Of a stretch of DNA of 64,000 nucleotides, positions 1 through 10,104 are shown piece by piece. This DNA comes from Capitulum mitella. Taxonomy: Eukaryota > Arthropoda > Thecostraca > Pollicipedomorpha > Pollicipedidae. The stretch is from NCBI GenBank assembly GCA_030062745.1, contig CP099842.1, forward strand, positions 8,191,838 through 8,255,837. Direction: 5' to 3'. Under the pieces are notes generated by a model that was not told the DNA's origin, did not search any database, and worked only from the letters and a program-made list of their open reading frames with translations. Both the position numbers and the translations under genes were made by a program. Position 1 is the first letter of the stretch; each line of letters begins with the position of its first letter.

Positions 1-59
1 TTTAAGTCTGACAGGGGTCTCTTCTCAGGCCTTAAGGGGACGGGGCGATCGCCCCAATT

Positions 60-540
60 GCTCCCCCTTTGGATCCGCGCCTGGTCCTCGTAATCAGTGA
101 GGCCTCAAGTGATTGCAGTTACTGTCAGCTTGTAAAGGGGCCCCACTGAAGTGTAAGGGGCCCATGCTTGCCTGAAAGACGTTCCTGCTGACCTGGCGAA
201 TGCCTCTTACAGGTCGGCAGGGACATCTTTATAGGAAAGCAGGGGCCCTTGAATGATCGTTTAGGGGCCCCTGTTGGACACGGGCAAGATACTGCCTGTC
301 TGTAGAGGGCACCCTATCTGCCTATAGAGGGCCCCTGTCGACCTCTGGAGGCAGCGGCAGGGACCTGCTACCAGACCGAAAGAATGTCCCTTCAGACGCT
401 GACAGCGGCCTTTTATGTGCCGACGGGGGGCCCTCTCCAGACAAGCAGTGGACTCCCCAACAAGCTAGCAGGGGCCCCTAAACGCTCATGCAGGCCACAG
501 GCCTGTCTTCATAACACACAAACCCTTCTTGTATATTCTG
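60..540. repeat. Degenerate GC-rich repeat with AGGGGCCCCT palindromes
   Basis: The motif AGGGGCCC or AGGGGCCCCT recurs about every 30-60 bases, for example near 135, 158, 239, 262, 326 and 471, separated by short variable stretches. The units are too diverged to give a fixed period. No gene is seen here. It resembles the second degenerate array at 2260-2660 in using GGCCCCT cores. Confidence 0.5.
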
Positions 541-599
541 AGTACGTTTTCTTTAAGTTCGTGAGCTTTCTTTAATGTTTAAAATGTTCTTCTTTTGAT

Positions 600-738
600 T
601 TAATGGTCTGTCTCGGACAGTGTAAAACGCCCCTCGGGCGCCCCATGCTACCCAAAGAACTGGGGCCTTCGACCCCAGGGGGCCCCGCTTTGCTTCCAGG
701 GGGCCATGGCCCCTTTGGCCCCCTTGGCTACGCCACTG
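600..738 (-). mobile_element. Terminus of a DNA transposon (CAGTGGCGTAGCCAAGG end)
   Basis: Read on the minus strand from 738, the sequence starts CAGTGGCGTAGCCAAGGG and runs into G/C-rich palindromic sequence (GGGGGCCAAAGGGGCC). CAGTGGCGTAGCCA is a terminal motif seen on many non-autonomous hAT-like animal elements. The matching second end is not recognised nearby, so this is called only as a terminus. The superfamily rests on recalled similarity of the end. Confidence 0.4.
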
Positions 739-839
739 CACACGATATAGCTACTTAAATTATGCCGCATAATTTTGATTGGTGCGTCAAACACTTGTTT
801 TAACATGCATTTCGTAACACACGCTCCACTGAGGGTGCG

Positions 840-960
840 ACATGGCCTTGTGGTAGTCGGCTTGACCTTATGTCGGACAGTTGCCGGCTGACCCGCGGGC
901 CAAATATCGAGTGCTGGGATGACCTGGAACTCGTCGTGCCAGCTCTACATGCATACATAA
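840..960. repeat. Dispersed repeat shared with 13262-13345
   Basis: A stretch containing GCTGACCCGCGGGCCAAATA (around 886-905), followed by a diverged GGGATGACCTGGAACTCGTC-like tail, recurs at about 13279-13345. The homology covers some 75 bases and then stops. No ends or coding potential were found. The rest of 740-2260 shows nothing recognisable. Confidence 0.45.
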
Positions 961-2259
961 TGCAAACATATATTCATGTATGTAAGCTGGCGAGCCACGA
1001 AGCTTTCCAACCAGGGAACCGAGTTTCAAGGACCTTCGTTGATCATATCGGTTAGGAATCAGCTGGGCACAATTATCTACCCAGTCCATTTTGTGCCACT
1101 TTTGTAAGCCAGCTGTTGTTATTCATTTGGCATCGATACACCAAAGGCAGTGATGTGTCATATTCGTAACGATATTCCTCGGTCCCTGCAAAAATAAAAG
1201 CATAGCACGGTTTCGTAGTGGAGCTGTCCTTATATTGCACTGACGAGCTGGAAAACCACTGCCCTGTGGACGCCTATTTTGCCCATGCCTGTATGGTCAC
1301 ATACCGCCGAGAACGTTATGATTATGAGTGTCCAGGCAAGTGGTTCATCATCATTGGAAAATGGAGATGTGGCAATGAATGGATTTGAGTCCAGCACACA
1401 AATAAGCGTTCAGACCAGGTGATACCGCCCACTTCACCTCCCGGCCACCGGCACCCGCCCGGGCCGCGATTTCACGGCTGATGGGAACATGTCTGTGGTT
1501 GGCAGTCGTATGTTAACCCCACACACCGCAACCAAGCGCACTACTTCCCTGGACAGAGAAAGGCCGAACTGGCAGAGACGCACCCAACAGGAGTCGGTGA
1601 AAACACCATTGTTCGGGCCGAGCTTCGCGTTTTTGTAAACTTGAACGATCTGGGGTAGTTTTCCGAGGCAACGCCTTGGAGGATGGTGGGGAATGTTACC
1701 AACAAGCATGAGTAAATGTTCACCATCGCTTACTTCTTCGGAGTTTTGGCATATTTCTCAGGATTTTGACCAGAGTGATCGGTTTTTCTTTACACCACAC
1801 CTTTTAGCACACTCCTGGCACCATATCGAGCTTTGGAAAGCTCAGTGACTTCTTTAAGATCAAGTGGTGAAGTGACCGATCTTATTTGACTTCAAAATAC
1901 ATTGAAAACGTCCTTACGGCGAATTTTGGGGCTGATTTCACTAATGCAAGCTAACTTTGCCTCTCACTGTGGTAACAAAACATAGTTTCTTAGCACTTGC
2001 CGCGTCATACAAGATGATAAGGAGATTTCACCTATCCTTGACCTGTCCTTCACCAAAAGCACTAACTTCAAACAAGAACTGGTCAATTTCAAAACAATTT
2101 CGCTACAAAGGCGTGGGTTTCAGGCATTACTTGTACGGACCTACTACCATTGCGCATCGTCACCCCAGCAGGCGTTCTTTGTATGATTTCAGTTCACATT
2201 GATTTCCGGCCCCCAGCCTCAAGACAATCCTGGCTGTACCCTTGACTTGGTGGTCCTTA

Positions 2260-2660
2260 ATTGGGTTCAGAAGGCCCTTTCCTGTGTTAGTCCCCTGTCT
2301 GGATCAGGAGGGCTCTTTGTGAATTGCTCTTAGGTAGCACCTGCTCTGGATCAGGAACCTTTGCTGGCTCGGGAACCCACCTTTATGAATTAGGCCACTG
2401 TTCTGGGTTAGGAGGCCCTTCTATATATTAGGAGGCCCCTACTCTGGAATAAGAGGCCCCTTTTTATGTATCAGGAGGTCCCTGTTCCGGATCAAAAAAC
2501 TTATTTTGGGACAAGGAGGCCCTTCGCTGACCTGGGAGACCCCATTCTAGAATAAGAGGCCCTGTTTTAGGATAATGAGGCCCTTTGCTGGATCGGGATG
2601 CCCCCAGTATGAATCAGGAGGCCCCCATGCGAGCAGGCCCCATTTTGTTTGGAAGGCCTC
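2260..2660. repeat. Degenerate minisatellite (about 30-bp unit)
   Basis: Units of the type 'ctggatcaggaggcccct' repeat at irregular spacing of roughly 25-40 bases across this stretch, with AGGAGGCCC or AAGAGGCCC cores at many positions. Divergence between units is high, so the array is old. Reading frames through it are artefacts of the repetition. Confidence 0.6.
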
Positions 2661-3274
2661 CGAGGAAAATTCTGCCCCCCTTGTCCCAACTCAAACCCGT
2701 GACGCCACCCCAGTGCCCAACCAGTACTGGGATGGCGGAAAATTCATCAAAGTGTAGGAAATTACACCCTAGCATCTGGCATATATTCGGTGCCCCGGCA
2801 AACATTCCGAAAATCATACGCTGTACGCCTAGTTTTCTCGAAAGGTTTTGCCATCCAGGCGTGTCGATCTGCATTCTTTTAACCGGTCCTGACCAGGGGG
2901 CAGCCAAGATTTTTTAAGGGGGAGGGGCCTGGAGCTCAGAGTGAACTGAAATCATACAAAAAACCGCCTACCGGGGAGACGATATAATGGTTTTCATAAA
3001 AATCCGAGCTTAAGGGGGGGGGGCCCGGGCCCCCCGGGATCCCCGAGACCCCCCTTGACTGTGCCTCTGGCCCTAACTCACCCAATGCTGTTTTGGGCCC
3101 ACCCAGTGTTGGCTTGAGCCCCCCAATGTTTTCTGCTGGTTTTAAAGGAAAATGAACAATAATAACCAAAAGGACGGCCGCAGTGGATAAAAGACAGGTG
3201 GAAAGTAAAGGATCAAGTCTAAAACGACGCATCTTTCTATGTTTCTATCTTTTATCTATACATATACCTGTATA

Positions 3275-6200
3275 CATAGGTGGGCATCGTTACCAAAAAA
3301 TGTAACTTCGTTACTCGTTACTCCGTTACTCAAAAAAGCCAGTCCGTTACTCGTTACTCCGTTACTCTGCCTTAAAAAGTAACGGAAGTTACCGTTACTC
3401 CGTTATTCCGTTACTTTTTTAAATGCAGTGAAAACCAAGCGAACGCGGGTTAAGTCTTTTATGCTGCTTTGTGGTTGTAAAACGCATTCCATATACAAAG
3501 GGAAGAAACAAAAAGCGCTTACCCAAAACACTCCGCTAGCTGCCCACTGCCCTCACCAGCCGTTGTAGAGTCGGCGGCGCCGGGACAACAGCCGCGGCGG
3601 GTATTCTACCACTGTGTTAGCCACAATGTTCAAACCAACGAATTCCTGTTCATTGCCCGCGGCGCCGACGGAGCGGGAACAACCGACGCTGGAGCGGACG
3701 CATGCAAAATGAGACAAACAGCGGACATCTATCGACTGGGTTTGATCAACAATGCCTCTCGAAGTATCCGCCCTGAACATAATGGTCTCCGTTCAGAGTT
3801 CGTTTCGGTCTCGCGAACTTCTTGTTTTGTTTTGAAATTATGTGTGTGTATTAGTTTGTGTACGAGCGCGTGCGTGGAGGTAAGATTCCTGATACCCCTG
3901 ACGTTTTTTTTTTAATACCAAACGACGAAGGACTCAAAAAAACATCACTGATATGGATTTTATTATCGTGAAATAAAAGACTAAAAAAAGGTGCTTAAGT
4001 ACCTCTTCAGCACCCTTGAAAAGACAAATTAGCTATAAAAACATGGTCATAAGTAAGATGCAACGGAGGATGTTAGCCGTTCACAAGTGGAACATTTTGG
4101 AACGATGACGTGACCTGACCTGACCCCTGTGAAAGGCCAAAATTGATATCAATGAACTCGCTATTGTCTTACGGTTCAGTATATGTCGCTTAAGTTCAGC
4201 TTTTCAGGGACAAGGTATTGTGTCTATTTACCTAATTCCAAGGACGTGTTTTGACCTTTCATGGCGTCTGGTGGCCTCAAAATTGACCTGAGGTCAAAAC
4301 TCTTGAATGTTTTCGTCTCGGTTTCACAAAACCTTTCCGACGGTGTTTTCCTTTTTTCCGTGCGATATATGGGAGCCGAGATCCTGGGAGGTGCGGAAAT
4401 CCGCGCTCCCCCTCCGGCCGGGCAAAGGGCATTCTGAGCCCGGCCGGAGACGGGTTAAAAACACTTCATTTAACCCTATTCCCTGTGGGGGGGGGCAAAT
4501 TCTGCTACCCGTGTCTTTTTGCTTGTCGCTCCCACACCGTTTGCCGCAGCGCCACGAGATTTTCTGGCATTCCATGGAATTGATACACACGTGTTTAGTC
4601 AACATTTAAAAAAAAAATCGGTCCCGCAGAGGCGGTTCCAAGCCCCCGTTTTCGGCGGTAATGTGCTGTGCGTGAAGCTGCAAAGTTGTGCGGTTCACTA
4701 TCGTGACAATCTGAGTAGAAATAAAGATCACTGACTCATTTATGTAGTCATACACATCCTAAACAATGCGTATGCACACATTTTCAGGCGAACGCACACC
4801 CAGGTACTGAAAAATGGGGGAGCACACAATTGTGCTTATGGTGCCCTCCCAATTTTGTTTCCCTGGATCCACCTCTGCGCTACATATTAACTTAAACTGG
4901 CTTGCTAGTTGTACATCTGATGTTTATATCACCCAAAACAAACAAAAACAAAGGAAATTTCTTATTTCAAAAATCACCCTTCTTTCCCTCCCTGGAACTG
5001 CCTATGGTTTTCTATTTTAAATTTCAGCTTTCGGTATATAAAAGACTTGGACATTCCAAGCTGAACCGTGTTATTCCCATGAAAATTGGTTGGTAAACAC
5101 GGCCGCAGTGACCTTTCAAAAATCCCGAAGTTTTGGAGTTTGTTTGCCCCCACGCGCTATTTTCGCAATTTTTGAATTTTTGGGGTCCGGAATTGGAGAT
5201 CTCGTTGAAACATATTAAATGGCATTCATCCCATCAACATTGGACGAATGCATCTCGAGATCTCTGGAAGGGTGGGGAGGGGAGGGGGCAGAATTTGTAA
5301 TCTTCACCTTTCGGCCAATGCATATTTTTCGAAGGTGCAAAAGTGGCAACGGCTCATATCATGTTTGAGTTTGGCTCCTCACTTCTGCGTCTACAAAAAA
5401 TAATGTGTCAGCCGAAAGGTGTTTCGGCCAGTTGATGTTTTCTTCGGGAACGCAGGAGCGGTAACTCGAATCGCATGGACAATGTAGCCTGTCCTCTAAG
5501 TTAAAAATGATTTAACCTAACCTAACCTAAAACCTACTGTATGGTTGCAGGGATTGCCCTAGATGGGCATGTAAAACCAATTTTTTGTTAGGTTCAATTT
5601 GCCTGTTTTTTGGTTTGGTTAGCTCGTATCGGCTGAAGGCAAACATGTGTCAACTGAATCAAAATTCAAGAGTTTCCTAACCAAGTCAGTTTACACGTCC
5701 AGTAGGGGCCAGTGCTTAGAAAAATACCTGAATGGGCTAAATTGTTCACACAACTTGTGTTGCCACTTCCGCGTCTCCAAAAATTACGCGTAAGCGTTGG
5801 CCGAAAGGTAGATTACCGCAGATCTGCCCCCCCCCCCCAGGGTAATGTGAATCTCACTGCCTGCAGAGAATATGGTTAAGGCAAATAGTCCAAGCAATAG
5901 TCGACAAGCTTCATAATTATGCTTCACTACTGACAACTTATTGTGCACATTCTGTTCTCACCTGGAAATACCGTAAATAATGCTTCCTCTTGATATCTGC
6001 CTTTAGCTTTGAAAGGCTACTCTTGTGACTCTTGATTATAACCTCTTTCGGTCGGCACAGGACATACGTAAAAATGACGTTTTCCCCTCCTCCTTAAACT
6101 CAAAGTACGTTTCTAGATGTGGCCATGGGTGACCCAGACCGGGCTCGTCCTCTGCCTCCGAAGCTGAGGCACCGTCGGACTCGGAGTCAAGGTTTTCGAC

Positions 6201-6970
6201 CTCCAGTGGCGGCGTAAAGACGCCTTCATGGGACATTTTAGTGTCAGGTAGTTAAAATTTCAGGCCAGTCAAGAATCAGCCACCACTCCATCACCCCATG
6301 GACATCACAGATCCAAGGCCATGGCGGCAGTAATCACGTGCTCAACATGATCAATCATGTGCCTTGAGTGATCTTGGCGGGGAACCGTGTGGCGGTGGTA
6401 AGCAATCCGTGACTAACTTGAGACAACATTGAAAACTGCCGTCAGCTGGCTGTTCCAGTATAAATGACAATAACTTTGATATCTTTTAGCCTGAAAAATG
6501 ACGACTGGTTAATTTATCATTTTAAGTCACATCAAACTTACGCATAATTCAATACTTTTGTCCCAAACGAGACCAAAGTCAGCTGGCCTTTATACTGAAC
6601 CATTGCCGCCAGCTTGCCGTCAACGTTTATCAGCTGACGAATATTGTCAACAAGTCGACTCCGCGATTGTCAGCTGAGTGCGCGCCCAGCCGCGCTTGTA
6701 TCGCCGCACGCTATTAGGTGTTGGCTATTCAAGTAGCCAATGGCGTGTGCCGATGCAAATAAAGCCGGGCGGTGTCTGTAGGGAGTTTAAAAAGTAACGG
6801 AGTAACGGAGTAACGGACCAAAAAGTAACGGAGTAACGGACCACAAAAGTAACTTCCGTTACTCAGTCCGTTACAGTAAAATAATAGTAACGGGTCCGTT
6901 ACTCCGTTACTCAAAAAAGTAACTTCGTTAGTAACGGAGTAACGGCGTAACGGACCAGTGCCCACCTATG
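3275..6970. mobile_element. hAT DNA transposon, internally decayed, with clean 8-bp target duplication
   Basis: The 12-bp terminal inverted repeats are perfect: CATAGGTGGGCA at 3275-3286 and its complement at 6959-6970. They are flanked by the identical 8-bp duplication CCTGTATA (3267-3274 and 6971-6978), as expected of hAT elements. Both subterminal regions hold dense arrays of GTTACTC/GTAACGGA units (3290-3420 and 6785-6955), probable transposase-binding repeats in inverted orientation. Inside is one candidate transposase exon (6036-6236, minus). At 4455-4475 the end of one TTAA element (CGGGTTAA) lies next to the start of another (TTAACCCTATTCCC), so older or younger insertions are nested here. 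No full transposase remains. Confidence 0.85.
6036..6236 (-). pseudogene. hAT transposase N-terminal remnant (BED-finger-like)
   Basis: This 66-codon stretch starts with a methionine, has an acidic serine-rich lead (residues 12-32), then HPWPHLETYFEFKEEGKTSF and a Cys near the end. A 'PWP-hydrophobic-F' segment followed by cysteine resembles the start of BED-type zinc fingers in hAT transposases. The expected second Cys and the His pair are not found in the frame. It lies inside the hAT at 3275-6970 and is most easily read as its first exon. The assignment rests on motif resemblance and element context, not on a full domain. Confidence 0.45.
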
Positions 6971-7847
6971 CCTGTATACATGGGAATAAATGCAATTTTT
7001 CTTTCGATAAATGGTAACAAAACAACTTGTAAATTTCCGTTGGTCAAAATAAAGCGGGCTGATTCCGTTGAAAAATCCACATTTGAGGGGAGGTTAGGTT
7101 GTCTGGCCCTTGGCCCGGCCCCCCTCCCCAATTATGTACGGAAATCGGCGCCCCTGATGGGATCGCTGAGCCCTATTCCCGGAGGGCTAGACGGTATGGC
7201 CGATTCCTGGCAGGGGGGGGGGGGATTCGGCCCCCCTCAGAGATCTCGAGAACTACCCATCCGATTTCATCGCAACAAACGGCAATCGATTTGCCATGAC
7301 GTGAAATACATTTGGGAAAAAGAAGTGTTCAAAGTTTTCAAAAGGGTGGATATAGGAGGCAAAAACATCAAAATGGGGGGTGCTTTTGGACATCTTATAA
7401 CTCCATTGTTTATAAACCGATTTCGATGAAATTGGCATGAATCCAGAGATTATCGATGGGAGTTCTAAAATTGGCACACACATTGGAAATTTTGAGAAAA
7501 TTCATTGGCATTCACAGATAGGAGGATTAGTTTTTTAAACAACTGAATGAACAAAAAAGGCAAAAGCACTTTTTGGCTTCTGCTAGTCTTGGTATGCCAA
7601 AGAAGTGCAAATCGTACTACAGTGTTCGTATAATGCTAGCGTAGGCGGTACCAGGGACATAAAAAAGGGGAACTGCCATGGTCATATGCTCCCCAGATCA
7701 ACTTGTGACCTTTGGCCTTAAATGACCTCCAGTGACCTTGTAGTCACTTGGAGTGATCTTGAGTGCATTTAATTTTGTCCGTAAACGCTTTCAATCATTT
7801 CATTTCACTCTATTTCGAGAATTCCATTTCACGGCTATTGTGATATA

Positions 7848-9582
7848 GGGGAGACCGGGGTCAAATGTTACATTTTTTACCTTTTCGGTCCTGGAATGAA
7901 AATATTTCCGGTTGGGGAACATTTTCTCGGGTTGTCACAAACCCTGATATTTTGCCTTTGTAGCGGATATGAAAAGATCCCGAAATAACGACTTTAAGGT
8001 ATCGAAATTACTGTTTCAAAAAGTCACTTCAGCTGTTACAATTAACCCCGGGTACGGGGTAAATTGTAACAACACCTAGGGTCAAATGTAACATGTTAGC
8101 GAATGGTGTAGTGGTGTAGTGAAAGCCACTTTTGTCGAAAACAGACTTTATTGAACAACATTGTCTCTTACATCTTGAGCCTTTCCTGGAATAAAATCAC
8201 AACTCCAATACAAAAAATACGATTTCTCAACGGCGTAAGGCTCAAGTACTCCAGCAGCTTTTCCTGAATTAGATAACAGCTCTACCTTTCTCAGGCCAAG
8301 AACTGACGCTTCATCAAAAGCAGAAGACGTCGTCTTCATCATCACTGCTGCTTTCCCTGCGTGCTGTCTTCCGAGCCCTCTTCCCACCAACCTTCGTCTT
8401 CTCTTCATGCTTGTCCTTGTCAAGATTGAGCTTCTTCGATGCTTGTTTGCAATCCTTTCGACTCTCTTTTAGCTCTATCGCTCTCTTTTCTAGAATGTCA
8501 GTCAGAATTGCGGCCTTTCGCTTTCGACCCGCGCGGCTGTTTTTTCTTGGACCTGCCATGGGTAGCGGCCGAATCGCTTCAGGGGTGAGCTGCTTCGAGG
8601 CGATCCCCAATAGACGAGACTGTTCGATCACCGATGGACCAGGCTTGTCCATCCCCAATGTATCAGCCTCTGCAGAAATGATGCATGATATATATCATCC
8701 ATGATGCATGGATATAATACTGTATTTTCAATGTAACATTCAGAGAACGACAAATTAAACTATATACAACTGTCCCACACTTCCCCCGGAAACATTCAGA
8801 TGAAGTCAAACTAGAATTATTTAATCAATAAAATAATCAATAAATAAAATAATAAAATATCTTAATAAATCCGCTGTGAAGGTGAAACACCTACGGTAAG
8901 ACCACGGTGACTAGCCGCCAAGAACGTAACCACGTCTTAAAATTAAAACTGACAAAACAGTACCTAAAAGATAAATCAGGGACTGGTGGCAATAATACCG
9001 CAAGTATGATTTTTGAATGATATTGATAATGAATTTGGGAACAAAATTGCATGTTGATTAATTGGACGGGACATGTTTCCATAGCCTCCGCCCCCAGTGG
9101 TTACATTTATGCCAAGTGCATTGATATTTTACATAAATGTAGGTTTAATGGTCTGGCCAGAGGGGTCAGTTGTAACACTGTTACATTTGATCCCAGCAAA
9201 AATGTTACAGTTGTCCCCGTCACGCCACGCCATCTTTAAGACAAAAATGAAGCAAAACAGGGCGGCGTGGGCGGCAACTGATGCACTCATTTTTTGACCA
9301 GGTACCCTCACCCACCCCACACAAACTCTTAAACCCGTGTCTAGTAAGATACGTGAATGAGCTGATCATATTAAAAAATAAACAAAGTTACAATACACTC
9401 CAAAAAACACAATTGTGAACAGCACGATCGACTCACCCGCCGCACCGGCCTGAAACTCCGCGAGGAAAACGAACAGCTTACTGCGCATGTCCAGTAGTGC
9501 CTCCAGCGTCATCCATTTGTAAGTTTCGAAGTAAAAGCTTCTGTTACAATTGCCCCGTGTTACATTTGACCCCGGTCTCCCC
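7848..9582. mobile_element. pogo-type (Tc1/mariner superfamily) element inserted in the TTAA element
   Basis: The ends are inverted repeats beginning GGGGAGACCGGGGTCAAATG on both sides, flanked by TA (7846-7847 and 9583-9584). Comparison with the uninterrupted TTAA copy at 30.1 kb (GATATAGGGTACG) shows the insertion site was a single TA, so TA was duplicated. CAAATGTAACA-type motifs repeat near both ends. A transposase C-terminal remnant lies on the minus strand (8314-8658). The length of 1.7 kb and loss of the catalytic part mean it is non-autonomous. It is younger than the TTAA element it splits. Confidence 0.85.
8314..8658 (-). pseudogene. pogo-type transposase C-terminal remnant
   Basis: A 114-codon open stretch contains LTPEAIRPLPMAGPRKNSRA followed by RKRKAAILTDILEKRAIE, then a lysine-rich and an acidic serine tail (SSSDDEDD). 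'PEDIRPLPKAGPRK...ILTDTPEK' is the conserved post-catalytic tail of pogo/Tigger/jerky DDE transposases. The upstream DNA-binding and DDE domains are absent. It sits in an element with TA target duplications, which fits the pogo assignment. The first methionine at 8658 is probably internal to the ancestral protein. Confidence 0.7.
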
Positions 9583-10104
9583 TAGGGTATGTGCACTGGC
9601 ATTTTAGGTCATAGCTCCGTGACCCGATCCGATATCAAGCTGAAACTTCATACACAAGTAGAGGGCGTCCTTCTACATCACACATATTCCGGGTTTGGCA
9701 TTTTAAGGAGTAGCGCCGAAATTATCCCCATAAAACCAAACTTTGACTTTGGACCTTGACTTGATCTTGTAAAATGACCTCAGATAAACAAAATTGTAAC
9801 TGCACGTTGCCCAACTATTTAGCTATACATCCATATAAAGTTTTAAGTCTTATCTTAAAAACGCTATTTCTGGCAGTCATTACCCTTTTACCCTTAAAAT
9901 GGCCAAAAATGGCCTAAGGTGTCTCCCAAAAACGTAGCCTGGCTCTGCCCCTGAGCAGAATAAAGTTTCGAAATTTTGTCACAGTACGTAGAAAGAATAG
10001 CTACGAAAAGTGACGAAGTTTCGTGAAGCTGCGTCAAAAACCCTGGAATTGGGAAGCAGAAAACCCGAAAGTGATGGATTTAACCCCCCCTGCCGGGAAT
10101 AGGG

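Larger units (their letters stand above)
2894..7156. mobile_element. CAGGGGCG-ended non-autonomous element, copy 1, split by a hAT
   Basis: The right end reads AAATCGGCGCCCCTG, the inverse of the CAGGGGCGYCGATTT start seen in copy 2 at 21131. The left end near 2894 is a decayed version. The body (about 2894-3266 plus 6979-7156, some 0.55 kb) matches copy 2: CCCCCCAATGTT near the left, a (T)CTATCTTTCTATCT run, then AATTTCCGTTGGTCAAA and GGGGAGGTTAGG near the right. The pyrimidine/AT tract in the middle received the 3.7 kb hAT at 3275-6970. The CAG...CTG ends suggest hAT affinity; the family is unconfirmed. Confidence 0.6.
7171..10104. mobile_element. TTAA-target element family 1, copy 1, interrupted by a pogo-type insert
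   Basis: The left end CCCTATTCCCGG (7171) and right end CCGGGAATAGGG (to 10104, followed by TTAA) are inverted copies. The left flanking TTAA has decayed. Without the insert at 7848-9582 the element is about 1.2 kb, matching the whole copy at 30111-31321 throughout. TTAA targets with CCC...GGG ends are the mark of piggyBac-like elements, so a non-autonomous piggyBac-type MITE is the best reading. It has no coding capacity. Near 7706 it carries TGACCTTTGGCCT, one change from a perfect direct repeat. Confidence 0.75.
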
